Positions 7,008 through 16,541 of a DNA stretch of 64,000 nt are shown one piece after another. The position numbers and the translations under genes are program-made. The DNA is from Zobellia roscoffensis (GTDB lineage: Bacteria; Bacteroidota; Bacteroidia; Flavobacteriales; Flavobacteriaceae), in contig NZ_JADDXT010000002.1 of assembly GCF_015330165.1 (NCBI RefSeq), positions 1 through 64,000 on the forward strand. Reading direction: 5' to 3'. The notes below the pieces were generated by a model that ran no database searches, had not been told where the DNA came from, and saw only the letters and a list, made by a program, of their open reading frames with translations. The first letter of the stretch is position 1. Each line of letters starts with the position of its first letter.

Positions 7008-9422
7008 ATGAAGAACTTATTTACGGCTTTCTTTTTCTTAGCAATCTTATCCATTCATGGACAAGAAACTTTAGGCGTTATATCTGGTGTAGTGAGTGAT
7101 GCCTCTGGAAAGCCTTTGCCTTTTACAAGTGTTTTGTTAGAGGGGCTAAAACTTGGTGTTTTAACAGATGACAATGGCGCGTACAGCCTTGATAAAGTTC
7201 CTTTTGGCACACATAAAATCGTCGCATCTTTTATTGGGTACGGCACCCGCTCAAAAACAGTTGAAGTCAATAAAAATACTAACAATATTAAACTCAGTTT
7301 TACACTGGAGGAAAACGTTGAGAATCTAAACGAGGTTACGGTAAATGGCAAGAGCAAAGAGACAGAACTTGAAACCCAAGGTTTTGCTGTAAATGCCATC
7401 AACACACAAGAAGCCAGCCTTAGAAGTATTCAAACCAACGATTTATTGAACACTACAGTTGGGGTTAAAATACGTCAAAATGGAGGTTTAGGATCTAATG
7501 TTCAATATAGTCTTAATGGTTTATCAGGTAGGTCCGTAAGTATATTTATAGATGGTATACCCATTTCTATTTATGGATCCTCTTTTAGCCTAAATAGCAT
7601 TCCTCCATCCATGATTAAGAATATTGAAGTGTACAAAGGAGTGGTGCCAGGGCATTTATCTAGCGACGCTATAGGCGGAGCCATTAATATTGTACTACAT
7701 AAAGGAGCCAAAAATAACTTGAATGCTTCCGTTTCATATGGTTCTTTTAACACCTTACAGACCAATTTAAACGGAGCATATAGATTTGACAAATCCGGAT
7801 TTACCGTCAAAGCATCCGCTTTTCATAACTACTCGGATAACGACTATAAAATCTCAGGGAGAACCATTGTAGATATTGCTCCCAATGGAGTAGAAACCCC
7901 CATCGTTGCTAGAAGGTTTCATGATGCTTACCGTTCTACAGGAGGTATGGTGCAAATAGGATACACCAATGTTAGTTGGGCCGATCAGTTCTTAATAGGA
8001 GTTACGGCTTCTGATGAATATAATGAAGTACAACATGGTACTTTCGTAACTAAACTTCCTTATAAAGGACGCTTTTTAGAATCTGACGCCATATTAGGAA
8101 ATCTAACGTATCAAAAGAGAGATATTTTCGTTAAAGGGCTTGATCTTAATATCACCGGTGTATATGGTAAGCGTAATCGCATCATAAATGACACCGTTCC
8201 CGAAGCTTATAGTTGGACGGGAGAAAGAAGAGTTGGTTTTGATGGTGAGTACCTTGATTACATATGGGATTCCCAAAATGAAAATGGACCAACACTGGCC
8301 AAAATAGTCAGAAATGTATCTTCTGTTCGTTCAGGTCTATCATACGCCATTAATGACAACCATAAAGTCTTGCTGAACCATGTATATAGCGGTGTTGACC
8401 GAGAAGATAGTGATGCAATGATATCGCTACTAGAAAACACTTTTCAACAAACAAGTGATTTATATAAGCATATTACTTCTTTAAGTTATGAGGTTAATGC
8501 CTTTGATGAAAAACTAAACTTAAATGCTTTTGGAAAATACTATCAACAAAAAGTTAAGAATACCCAACCTGAATTTAATGAAGACAATACCGAAGTCGTA
8601 GATGAAGTTTATGATAGTAACGTAGATTATACCGGGTATGGCTTTGCTGCTTCGTACATCATTATTCCTACCGTTACCATATTAACATCTGCCGAAAAAG
8701 CTATTCGCTTACCAAGTGAAAACGAAGTTTTTGGAGATGCGGGAGACAATTTGCTCCCTAACTTAACCATTAAACCAGAAACAAGCAACAATTTAAATTT
8801 AGGTTTTAGACTTGGGAAGTTCAATATAAACAAGCATGGCCTTACACTCGCTGCCAACTTTTTTTCCCGAAATATTGAAAACAGAATTGGGTTGCCTACC
8901 AATGCCGATGCACTAAGAGACAGTGATGAGTTTGTTCAGTATACCAATTTAGAAAATACAGCCGAATCTAAAGGTATTGAAGCAGAATTCAATTATACCT
9001 ACAATAACAACCTTGGGTTTAATTTCAATATAACCCATATGAGTTTGACCACGGTAAATTCAGGTATTAAAACCGACGTTCCTAACGTACCCCTATCTAC
9101 CATGAACGCTGGTCTGCGGTATACCATTAAAGATTTAATCCAATCAAAATCAGTAATCAATCTTTTTTATAACGCTTACTACACAGATGAATTTGCATTC
9201 AAGTTTGCTGCAGGAACCAATACTACAGGAGAGGATGAATTTTTAATTCCACAACAGTTTGCTCACGACTTTGGCCTAAGCTATACTTTCCCAAAAAAGG
9301 ATTTTGTATTGAGTCTTGATGTTAAAAATATTTTTGATCAAGACATCTATGACAATTTATCGGTTCAAAAACCAGGAAGAGGCTTTTATTTTAAACTCAA
9401 TTATACAATCAATAATTTTTAA
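7008..9422 (+). CDS. TonB-dependent outer-membrane receptor, siderophore type
   Basis: An 804-residue receptor with a signal peptide ending near HGQ (residues 1-19), a carboxypeptidase-D-like beta-sandwich (about 22-100, GVVSDASGKPLPFTSVLLEG), a plug (about 115-225, with IDGIPI and IEVYKGVVPGHLSSDAIGGA) and a 22-strand barrel ending in KLNYTINNF with terminal Phe. It imports a ligand across the outer membrane using TonB-ExbBD energy. No SusD partner follows, so a metal chelate or siderophore fits better than a polysaccharide. The DUF4374 and PepSY-reductase genes downstream support iron uptake. It is the first gene of a five-gene operon. Confidence 0.93.
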   Translation: MKNLFTAFFFLAILSIHGQETLGVISGVVSDASGKPLPFTSVLLEGLKLGVLTDDNGAYSLDKVPFGTHKIVASFIGYGTRSKTVEVNKNTNNIKLSFTLEENVENLNEVTVNGKSKETELETQGFAVNAINTQEASLRSIQTNDLLNTTVGVKIRQNGGLGSNVQYSLNGLSGRSVSIFIDGIPISIYGSSFSLNSIPPSMIKNIEVYKGVVPGHLSSDAIGGAINIVLHKGAKNNLNASVSYGSFNTLQTNLNGAYRFDKSGFTVKASAFHNYSDNDYKISGRTIVDIAPNGVETPIVARRFHDAYRSTGGMVQIGYTNVSWADQFLIGVTASDEYNEVQHGTFVTKLPYKGRFLESDAILGNLTYQKRDIFVKGLDLNITGVYGKRNRIINDTVPEAYSWTGERRVGFDGEYLDYIWDSQNENGPTLAKIVRNVSSVRSGLSYAINDNHKVLLNHVYSGVDREDSDAMISLLENTFQQTSDLYKHITSLSYEVNAFDEKLNLNAFGKYYQQKVKNTQPEFNEDNTEVVDEVYDSNVDYTGYGFAASYIIIPTVTILTSAEKAIRLPSENEVFGDAGDNLLPNLTIKPETSNNLNLGFRLGKFNINKHGLTLAANFFSRNIENRIGLPTNADALRDSDEFVQYTNLENTAESKGIEAEFNYTYNNNLGFNFNITHMSLTTVNSGIKTDVPNVPLSTMNAGLRYTIKDLIQSKSVINLFYNAYYTDEFAFKFAAGTNTTGEDEFLIPQQFAHDFGLSYTFPKKDFVLSLDVKNIFDQDIYDNLSVQKPGRGFYFKLNYTINNF

Positions 9423-9442
9423 ATATCTAAATAGAATCTATT

Positions 9443-10843
9443 ATGAAACGACCCGTATTAAATTTGAAATCATATGCCATTGCCATATTTGCCGTTGGTT
9501 TTATGACTGCTTGTAGCAGCGATGACAATACAGTAGCACCGGAAACTGAACAAGAAGAGGTGGAAGAAGTAGAAAAGGAAGAAGAAGAGGTAGAATCAAG
9601 ATGGATTACCATAGCTGGAGCCAAAATGGGAGACAACCCAGGAGATGGAAACGGTGGAACTCTTATATATTCCGTAACCAGTGAAGATGCTAAAGACCCT
9701 ACGGTACAAATAGACCCTTTTAACAATGGTTTTGTAGCCCCGTCTAATAGAACGGCAAGATTACAAGCTTCAGAAGACGGTAACACTGTTTTTAATATCA
9801 GTTATGCTGGTGACACTGGAGGTAATTATACCAAATACACAGTAAATGGAGGTAGTGATTTTGAGCTAACAGGTTCAGAAATCAGTATTGCTCCTTATGT
9901 GGGTACTGCTCCAAGATGGATAAAATTGTTTGACGGAGATAACACCGGTTCTGCTGTATACGTATCTACCGAGCATCAAGTTGATGATAACGGTACTCCT
10001 AATGAAGTTACCGATGACACCTACATACGCACAAGTCAAACTATAGGTGTAGTTACCTTAGATTTAGTTGATTCTAAAATAAACGCATTTGAAGAACATG
10101 AAATCGGACTAAGTGATGAAGAAGAGGCACAAGGTTATTATATCTCTAGAATAGATATGCCTACTTTAAATGAGGCTGGAGACAAATTATACATTGGTGC
10201 TCGAGTAAGTAAAATAGACCCAACTACACTTGAAAGTGATGAGACTGATTACGAAATTTTAGGATCCAAAACTATTGTATTAGATTACCCTTCTTTGTTA
10301 AACCCAACTGTAATTACATCAGGTGTTGGCCACGGTAATACTAATGGATACCGTAGTATCAATTCTTTTGAATATGGTGGAAGCGTTTACCAAGCCAACC
10401 AAAGTGACCCTGAAGGTTCTTATATCTTAAAAATTGGAGCAAACAACCTATATGATGATTCATATGACTTTAATTTAGATGATGCTCTAGGTGTAACCGG
10501 TGCATACGTTTTGGCATGGAGACCTGCAGCCAATGGAAAAGCAGTTTTGGCTTATCGTCATGATGGGTCTGCAGAAGGTATTTCCGGTAGAGGAGAAAGC
10601 TTTTTTGCATTAGTGGATTTGAACGCAAAAACCGCAACTCAAATAAACGATATTCCTTACGAAGTAGATTTTGAATTATTCCAGTACCAAGGTTATGCGG
10701 TTGACGGAACGGAAATCTATCTTACTCAAGCACCAGTTGGTCAAAATGGTAATATATATATTGTAGAGACCGAGACCGGTGCAGTAACAAAAGGTGCTGA
10801 ATTGGTTAATGCTACAGGCAGCCATTTCATTGGCGCTTGGTAA
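9443..10843 (+). CDS. DUF4374 surface lipoprotein
   Basis: The 466 residues begin with a lipoprotein signal (lipobox MTACSS, Cys24) followed by a very acidic Glu/Val linker and repeated beta-rich blades that suggest a propeller. DUF4374 proteins sit beside TonB receptors in Bacteroidota, and the Bacteroides XusB lipoprotein, which captures ferric siderophores at the cell surface, has this kind of context. I infer the same role here: a surface binding partner for the receptor encoded 20 bases upstream. The ligand is unknown. Confidence 0.8.
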   Translation: MKRPVLNLKSYAIAIFAVGFMTACSSDDNTVAPETEQEEVEEVEKEEEEVESRWITIAGAKMGDNPGDGNGGTLIYSVTSEDAKDPTVQIDPFNNGFVAPSNRTARLQASEDGNTVFNISYAGDTGGNYTKYTVNGGSDFELTGSEISIAPYVGTAPRWIKLFDGDNTGSAVYVSTEHQVDDNGTPNEVTDDTYIRTSQTIGVVTLDLVDSKINAFEEHEIGLSDEEEAQGYYISRIDMPTLNEAGDKLYIGARVSKIDPTTLESDETDYEILGSKTIVLDYPSLLNPTVITSGVGHGNTNGYRSINSFEYGGSVYQANQSDPEGSYILKIGANNLYDDSYDFNLDDALGVTGAYVLAWRPAANGKAVLAYRHDGSAEGISGRGESFFALVDLNAKTATQINDIPYEVDFELFQYQGYAVDGTEIYLTQAPVGQNGNIYIVETETGAVTKGAELVNATGSHFIGAW

Positions 10844-10869
10844 ACTATTAAAATCACTAGGTATAAAAT

Positions 10870-10903
10870 ACCATTATCGGGCTTAATGTCCGGTAATGGT
10901 TTT
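10870..10903 (+). terminator. Intra-operon hairpin
   Basis: ACCATTATCGG and CCGGTAATGGT form an 11-bp stem with one G-U pair, followed by a short T-run. It lies between the DUF4374 and ankyrin genes and could reduce readthrough or protect the receptor-lipoprotein part of the mRNA, setting a lower level for the downstream genes. Confidence 0.5.
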
Positions 10904-10931
10904 AACAAATTAGAACCTAAATTATACGAAC

Positions 10932-12443
10932 ATGAAGACAGCTATTTTTAGAAATTTCGTTTTAGTTCTCAGCTTCGCTCTGGTATCCATCAGTACCATG
11001 GCCCAGCGAGGAGGCCCAAAAGACCCTAATACTTTATTAAATAGAAGTTTTTGGGAGAAAAAACCAAGTATTAGTACTATTGAAGCTACTATAAAAGAAG
11101 GTCACTCGGCCACGGTAGCTAACGGTGGTGGTTTTGATGCAACTACCTTTGCATTATTGGCAGACAGCCCTTTAGCCACAATAAAATATTTGGTTGAGCA
11201 GGGTAATGACGTAAACAAAAAAACACATGATTCCCGTACCTATATTTTCTGGGCTGCTTACAGTGGGAACGTAGAAGCAATGGAATACCTAATTGAGAAA
11301 GGTGCCAAACTAGACGTAGTGGATTCTCACGGGTACTACCCTAGTGCTTTTGCTTCTGCAGGCGGACAAACAGATCCAAAAATTTATGAATTGTTGATTG
11401 CCAATGGTGCCGATTTAAAAAATGAAAAAGACCATCATGGCGCTAACATAATCTTAGTGGCAGTGTCCAACGCTAAAGACCTTAAATTCACAGATTATTT
11501 AATCTCTAAAGGTCTAAATATCAACGCTACGGATAAGGACGGTAACGGTATCTTTTATTATGCAGCAAAAGGTGGAAACATTGATGTTCTTAAAGCTCTA
11601 AAAGAACGTGGTGTTTCAACAACTAAAAATGATAAAACCGGTGATAATGCTATTCTTGCTGCAAGTAGAGTTGGCCGTGGCGGTAGCAACGGCATAGCCG
11701 TTTTCCAATATTTGGAAGGACTGGGTATTGCACCTAATGTTGTTTCTAAGGAAGGTACCACACCATTACATAATTTAGCATCATCTAAAGACATTAAAGT
11801 TTTGGACTACTTCATATCAAAAGATGTAGATCCAAATGCGGTAGATGCAGAAGGCCAAACGGCCCTAATAAAAGCTGCCGGAAGAAATGAGTTGGAGGTT
11901 ATCACTTATTTTACTGAGACAACCGATAACATCAACCATGCCGATAAAGATGGCCATACCGCTCTAACCGCTGCCATTCAAAACAACAGTGCAGACGTAG
12001 TAACGTATTTAATCTCTAAAGGGGCTAGTGTAGATGTTCTTGATAAAAACGGAAACAACTTGGTTTCTTACCTTTTTAACGGTCGTGGTAAACCTCGTGA
12101 ATTTGATGCTAAAGTTGCTGCGTTAAAGGGTAAAGGTCTTGATTTTACACAACTACAAGGCGATAATAGCACGGTATGGCATTTAGCAGTTGCAAAAAAC
12201 AACCTAGGTCTGCTCAAAAAGGTAAAGACGTTTAGTGCAGATATCAACGGCAAGGATAAAGATGGCAACACCCCGTTACATTATGCGGCCATGAAAACCG
12301 AAAATGCAGAAATCTTGAAGTTTTTGATTGCAAATGGAGCCGACTTAAAGTCTACTACCGAATTTGGTGAAACTGCCCACGATTTAGCAAGCGAGAACGA
12401 ATTGTTGGCCAAAAACAAGGTTAATCTTCAATTTTTAAACTAG
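10932..12443 (+). CDS. Secreted ankyrin-repeat protein
   Basis: The 503 residues have a signal peptide (residues 1-24, ending TMAQ) followed by about ten ankyrin repeats that fill the protein, for example DKDGNTPLHYAAMKTENAEI and LKFLIANGADLKS near the C-terminus. Ankyrin repeats are protein-binding scaffolds; no enzyme domain is visible. The signal peptide places it in the periplasm. Its fixed place in the operon suggests that it binds or steadies a component of the uptake machinery, but the partner is unknown. Confidence 0.88.
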   Translation: MKTAIFRNFVLVLSFALVSISTMAQRGGPKDPNTLLNRSFWEKKPSISTIEATIKEGHSATVANGGGFDATTFALLADSPLATIKYLVEQGNDVNKKTHDSRTYIFWAAYSGNVEAMEYLIEKGAKLDVVDSHGYYPSAFASAGGQTDPKIYELLIANGADLKNEKDHHGANIILVAVSNAKDLKFTDYLISKGLNINATDKDGNGIFYYAAKGGNIDVLKALKERGVSTTKNDKTGDNAILAASRVGRGGSNGIAVFQYLEGLGIAPNVVSKEGTTPLHNLASSKDIKVLDYFISKDVDPNAVDAEGQTALIKAAGRNELEVITYFTETTDNINHADKDGHTALTAAIQNNSADVVTYLISKGASVDVLDKNGNNLVSYLFNGRGKPREFDAKVAALKGKGLDFTQLQGDNSTVWHLAVAKNNLGLLKKVKTFSADINGKDKDGNTPLHYAAMKTENAEILKFLIANGADLKSTTEFGETAHDLASENELLAKNKVNLQFLN

Positions 12444-12449
12444 TTCCCC

Positions 12450-12947
12450 ATGAAAAATTCAATAATCAAGACCGTTGGTGCACTTGGCTTAGCGTCTGCT
12501 TTCTTTTTATTATCCTCTTTTGTAAAAGAGCCGGAAGTGAGTTATAAGTGTATGATTCAAATGATGAACTATACTGGCGAAAAGGCCTATGTAGTTGTTT
12601 CTTTGATTAACCCTGACGGTGCATACGAAAAGACACTTTATGTTCAAGGAGATGATAAAGAATGGTTCCCGGATTTAAAAAACTGGTGGGAGTTCAGTGA
12701 CGGTACCAAGGAAAATGTAGATGCCATTTCAGGGGCTACCATTGGCAACGGAGAGCGGAATATTATATCTTTGGGCTTCAATGCCGCTCATATTGATGCG
12801 GGTTATAAAGTTCGTTTTGAGTCTGCGGTAGAGAATCAAGAATACTATGCCGTAGATGCAGAAATTCCATTGAACTCTGCTACGATTAAGGAAAAAGTAG
12901 ACGGAAAAGGTTACATCCGTTATATAAGAATGGTACCTAACAGATAG
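12450..12947 (+). CDS. DUF2271-type periplasmic protein
   Basis: A 165-residue protein with a signal peptide or anchor (residues 1-26) and a compact beta-rich domain including WFPDLKNWWEFSD and DAISGATIGNGER. This pattern fits DUF2271 proteins, often encoded beside PepSY reductases. DAISGAT resembles the covalent-flavin motif seen in FMN-binding proteins (SGAT), but with no flavin domain around it I do not claim flavin binding. It starts 6 bases after the ankyrin gene and ends 5 bases before the reductase gene, so co-translation is likely. Confidence 0.7.
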   Translation: MKNSIIKTVGALGLASAFFLLSSFVKEPEVSYKCMIQMMNYTGEKAYVVVSLINPDGAYEKTLYVQGDDKEWFPDLKNWWEFSDGTKENVDAISGATIGNGERNIISLGFNAAHIDAGYKVRFESAVENQEYYAVDAEIPLNSATIKEKVDGKGYIRYIRMVPNR

Positions 12948-12952
12948 CTTTT

Positions 12953-15148
12953 ATGATTGTATCGGTATGGAGATATAGCCATTTACTATTTGCAATTATA
13001 TCTTCTATTTTTCTTCTGATTGCTTCCATTACGGGTGTGATTCTTGCTGTAGAACCAATTTCGAATAAAATTGAACCCTACAGTGTTTCAGGTGCCGATG
13101 AGCTTTCTTTGGCCGAAACCTTAGAAAATCTTAATGCGAAATACGAAGAAATATTGGCTATATCACGTGACCGAAATGGTTTCATAAGTGTAACTGCCAT
13201 TGTAGATGGGAAGAATGAAGCATTTTATGTTAATCCGTTTACAGGTGAAAGATTAGGGGCTTTACTTCAAAAGAAGCCCCTTTTTCAGTTTGCCACTAAC
13301 CTTCACCGTTCTCTTTTTTTAAAATCTACAGGGCGCTTTCTTATTGGCCTTGCCTCATTTTTATTGATTCTTATTACTATTTCGGGTATAGTACTTATAG
13401 CTAAAAGACAAGGTGGCTATAGACAATTCTTTGCTCCTGTAGTTCGTGAAAATTTTTCTCAATACAACCATGTGGTTTATGCGAGGTTTTCACTTATTCC
13501 CTTATTGGTATTAGCAATTACCGGAGTTTATCTTTCTTTACTACGGTTTGATGTTATTCCGGATACTCAGGTTGCTTTGCAAGTCGATTTTGATTCCATT
13601 CAAGAAGAACCTTTTAAAGAATATACGGAATTTGACCTGTTCAAAACTACACCTCTATCCGAGCTACGCGAGTTGGAATACCCCTTTTCGGAATTTGTTG
13701 AAGATTATTATATCATTAGACTGAAGAATAAAGAAGTATACCTAAATCAGGTTACTGGCGATGTACTGGCGGAAGAAAAATACCCTACAGTACAGGTCAT
13801 GTCTTCTTGGGCTACTGTATTACACACCGGAGAAGGGAGTATCTTATGGTCTATTGTACTTGGTTTGGGAAGCCTAGCCATTCCCTTTCTAACCGTAACG
13901 GGCTTTATCGTATACTTCAAAAGGCCTAAAACAAAAATTAAAAACACCTATAATAAGAACGAAGGTACGTATGTAGTTTTAGTAGGAACTGAAGGAGGAA
14001 CCACACTTCAATTTGCTCAAGAATTCCATAAACAACTATTATCCATCGGAAAAAAAAGTCATTTAGCCTTGATGAATCAATATACCCATTTCAAAAAAAT
14101 GGAGCATTTGATTGTTATAACCGCGACTTACGGGCAGGGAGAAGCTCCTGCATCCGCCGAAAAATTCGTGCACCTGGTTAAAAAACATCCGCAAAAACAA
14201 GCTTTTAATTTTAGTGTAGTAGGTTTTGGATCTACGGCCTACCCCAATTTTTGTCAGTTTGCCTACGAAACTCATGAAGTCCTAGAAACTTCAAATAACA
14301 GTACGGCTTTGCAAGAGGTATTTACGGTTAACGACCAATCATTTGAAGCTTTCAATAATTGGTGCGCCACATGGTCTAAGAAGGTAGGATTAAATATTCT
14401 CCTAGAAAAGCCAAAATTAGCTACCAACTCCTTACCTCCTTCCACATTTGAAGTCATCAATAAGGCAGAAATACCCGAAGATGACACATTTCTTTTGAGC
14501 TTGAAAAATCTAAACGATTCCAAACCCATTTCTGGTGATTTACTATCCGTAATTCCGGAAGAAGGTGCTCGTGAGCGATTGTATTCCATAGGTAAATTGA
14601 ATGCGGAAACTTTATTGATTAGCATTAGGAGGCATGAACAAGGATTGTGTTCCAACTATTTGCACCAACTTGGGCAGAATGAAAAACTGACTGCTACTGT
14701 AGTGGACAATAGAAATTTCCACTTTCCAAAAAATGCAAAAAAGACCATCTTTATAGCTACTGGAACTGGTATAGGACCCTTCCTTGGAATGATAGAAGAG
14801 AATAGCCATAAGAAAGAAATCCATATGTATTGGGGAGCGCGAACTACCAATTCATTCAATCTGTACAAAAATTATATAGACAAGGCCCTACAAGATGGAA
14901 AGCTTACGAATTTCAAAAATGCGTACTCACGTAATCAACCTGAAAAAATCTATGTACAACATCTAATAAAACAGGATAAAGAACTGTTTGTAGAGGTTCT
15001 TAAAAAGAAGGGTTGTATTATGATTTGTGGATCCATTGCCATGCAAAAAGAAGTGCTCCAGGAACTACAGCAACTCTGCAACGAACATCTTGGCAAAGAC
15101 TTGAGCCACTATCAAAATCGTAAGCAAATTAAGATGGATTGTTATTAA
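12953..15148 (+). CDS. PepSY-TM / flavodoxin / FAD-NADPH reductase fusion
   Basis: The 731 residues combine three parts. Residues 1-325 are a PepSY_TM inner-membrane domain with four helices. Residues about 340-475 are a flavodoxin-like FMN domain (VLVGTEGGTTLQFAQEF, TATYGQGEAPASAEKF). Residues about 485-731 are a ferredoxin-reductase-type FAD/NAD(P)H domain (RLYSI, GLCSNYL, FIATGTGIGPFLGM, ICGSIAMQKEV). Electrons would pass from NADPH through FAD and FMN to the membrane part, which would reduce a periplasmic ferric chelate. Bacteroides XusC is a related single-domain PepSY protein. It is the last gene of the uptake operon. The substrate is inferred from context. Confidence 0.88.
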   Translation: MIVSVWRYSHLLFAIISSIFLLIASITGVILAVEPISNKIEPYSVSGADELSLAETLENLNAKYEEILAISRDRNGFISVTAIVDGKNEAFYVNPFTGERLGALLQKKPLFQFATNLHRSLFLKSTGRFLIGLASFLLILITISGIVLIAKRQGGYRQFFAPVVRENFSQYNHVVYARFSLIPLLVLAITGVYLSLLRFDVIPDTQVALQVDFDSIQEEPFKEYTEFDLFKTTPLSELRELEYPFSEFVEDYYIIRLKNKEVYLNQVTGDVLAEEKYPTVQVMSSWATVLHTGEGSILWSIVLGLGSLAIPFLTVTGFIVYFKRPKTKIKNTYNKNEGTYVVLVGTEGGTTLQFAQEFHKQLLSIGKKSHLALMNQYTHFKKMEHLIVITATYGQGEAPASAEKFVHLVKKHPQKQAFNFSVVGFGSTAYPNFCQFAYETHEVLETSNNSTALQEVFTVNDQSFEAFNNWCATWSKKVGLNILLEKPKLATNSLPPSTFEVINKAEIPEDDTFLLSLKNLNDSKPISGDLLSVIPEEGARERLYSIGKLNAETLLISIRRHEQGLCSNYLHQLGQNEKLTATVVDNRNFHFPKNAKKTIFIATGTGIGPFLGMIEENSHKKEIHMYWGARTTNSFNLYKNYIDKALQDGKLTNFKNAYSRNQPEKIYVQHLIKQDKELFVEVLKKKGCIMICGSIAMQKEVLQELQQLCNEHLGKDLSHYQNRKQIKMDCY

Positions 15149-15166
15149 AGCAACCACCTAGCATCT

Positions 15167-16432
15167 TTAGGTCTTCTGCTTCTTCTTCCTGGCAGCAGGA
15201 AACAGAACATTGTTTAGTATCAGTCGATACCCAGGAGAATTGGGGTGTAACTCCAATTCCGTTTTTGGGTCCCCTACCCTGTGCTGGTAATCTTCTGGGT
15301 CGTGACCACCGTAGAACGTAAAAAAGCCTTTCCCTTTTACACCATGAATATAGCGGGCTTCTCCATTCAATTTATTTTCGCCTAAGACCATTACCGTTGG
15401 TTTAACCTCATCTCTATTGAACGCCGTAGTCTGCCCCATAAAACCCTTTACCAAAGCCGTGTGATTTTGGCAAAGCATAGTAGGAACGGCATCCCATTTT
15501 GCAGAAAAATCCATTAATGAAAAATAATCGGACTCCTTGGGAACATTACCCCTTTTACTTGTCATATCAATTGAAGAAAACTCATATTTCAGCGGATTCC
15601 TTTCCAGGGTAAAGTCCGTAAAGGCAAACGTTTTATCATAATCCAATTGACTTTGATAGTTCGCATCGGAAGGGTCATTATCGAACATGGGTTCGCAAAT
15701 ATCAACACCTTCTGCAGAAAGCGCAATATCAAAACTATCCGTAGCAGAGCACATAGCGAACATAAACCCCCCACCTATAACATACTTCCTTATTTTTTGG
15801 GCTACGGCACTTTTTTCTTCCGAAACTTTTGAAAATCCATGTGTGTGAGCTAGTGCCTCAGCCTCCTTTTTTTGTTCTATATACCAAGGGGCAGCACGGT
15901 ACGCTCCATAAAACTTACCGTATTGACCTGTAAAATCTTCGTGGTGTAAGTGCAGCCAATCGTACAACGCCAACTTATCGCCCAATACTTCCTCATCATA
16001 AACGGTAACATATGGAATCTCCGCATAGGTCAGCACCATAGTTACGGCATCGTCCCAAGGTTGATTTCCTTTGGGGGAATAGACTGCAATCTTCGGAGCT
16101 TTTTCAAGAATTACAGCATCTTGATTTTTAGATGGACTACTGATTTCCGATAAAATATTTGCCGCTTGACTATCAGATAAAATTTCAAAGGAAACTCCTC
16201 TAATTTGACATTCTTTACGGATAACATCTCCATCGGGCAGTAAAAAAGAACCTCCTCTATAATTCAGAAGCCATTGCACTTTCTGCTGCTTATTGAGTAC
16301 CCAATAGGTAATTCCGTAGGCTTTAAGGTGGTCTTTCTGACCCTCGGCATCCATAGGAATTAAAATGGAGGATGCTGAAAGTTGCAAAACACCAATTAAG
16401 ATGAAAAGAATTGACAAAAGCGATTTCACCAT
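15167..16432 (-). CDS. Conserved secreted protein, often mislabelled asparagine synthetase B
   Basis: A 421-residue protein with a signal peptide (residues 1-21, ending LSASS). The conserved blocks include YRGGSFLLPDG, KIAVYSPKGNQPWDDAVTM, LYDWLHLHHEDFTGQYGKF, GGGFMFAMCSATDSFDIAL and GKGFFTFYGGHDPEDYQHR. Close relatives occur across Flavobacteriia and are often annotated as asparagine synthetase B, yet I see no glutaminase domain and no PP-loop synthetase domain. The many conserved His, Asp and Cys residues suggest a ligand- or metal-binding site, and parts resemble class I amidotransferase-like folds. The function is unknown. It ends 18 bases from the convergent reductase gene. Confidence 0.8.
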   Translation of the reverse strand: MVKSLLSILFILIGVLQLSASSILIPMDAEGQKDHLKAYGITYWVLNKQQKVQWLLNYRGGSFLLPDGDVIRKECQIRGVSFEILSDSQAANILSEISSPSKNQDAVILEKAPKIAVYSPKGNQPWDDAVTMVLTYAEIPYVTVYDEEVLGDKLALYDWLHLHHEDFTGQYGKFYGAYRAAPWYIEQKKEAEALAHTHGFSKVSEEKSAVAQKIRKYVIGGGFMFAMCSATDSFDIALSAEGVDICEPMFDNDPSDANYQSQLDYDKTFAFTDFTLERNPLKYEFSSIDMTSKRGNVPKESDYFSLMDFSAKWDAVPTMLCQNHTALVKGFMGQTTAFNRDEVKPTVMVLGENKLNGEARYIHGVKGKGFFTFYGGHDPEDYQHRVGDPKTELELHPNSPGYRLILNNVLFPAARKKKQKT

Positions 16433-16541
16433 ATTTCTAGCACTTTATTTTTTCTAAAGATACTTGAAAAACTGCGCTTTTTATCTTCACTCAAAGTTAA
16501 AGCTATTAGAAAACTAACTGATTTTGGGAATTTCTCTTCTA

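Noticed and set aside
9427..9786. Antisense open frame rich in Ser and Thr opposite the DUF4374 gene
   Set aside because: It is the reverse of the acidic Glu/Val linker and has no independent protein character; many similar frames lie opposite the real genes.
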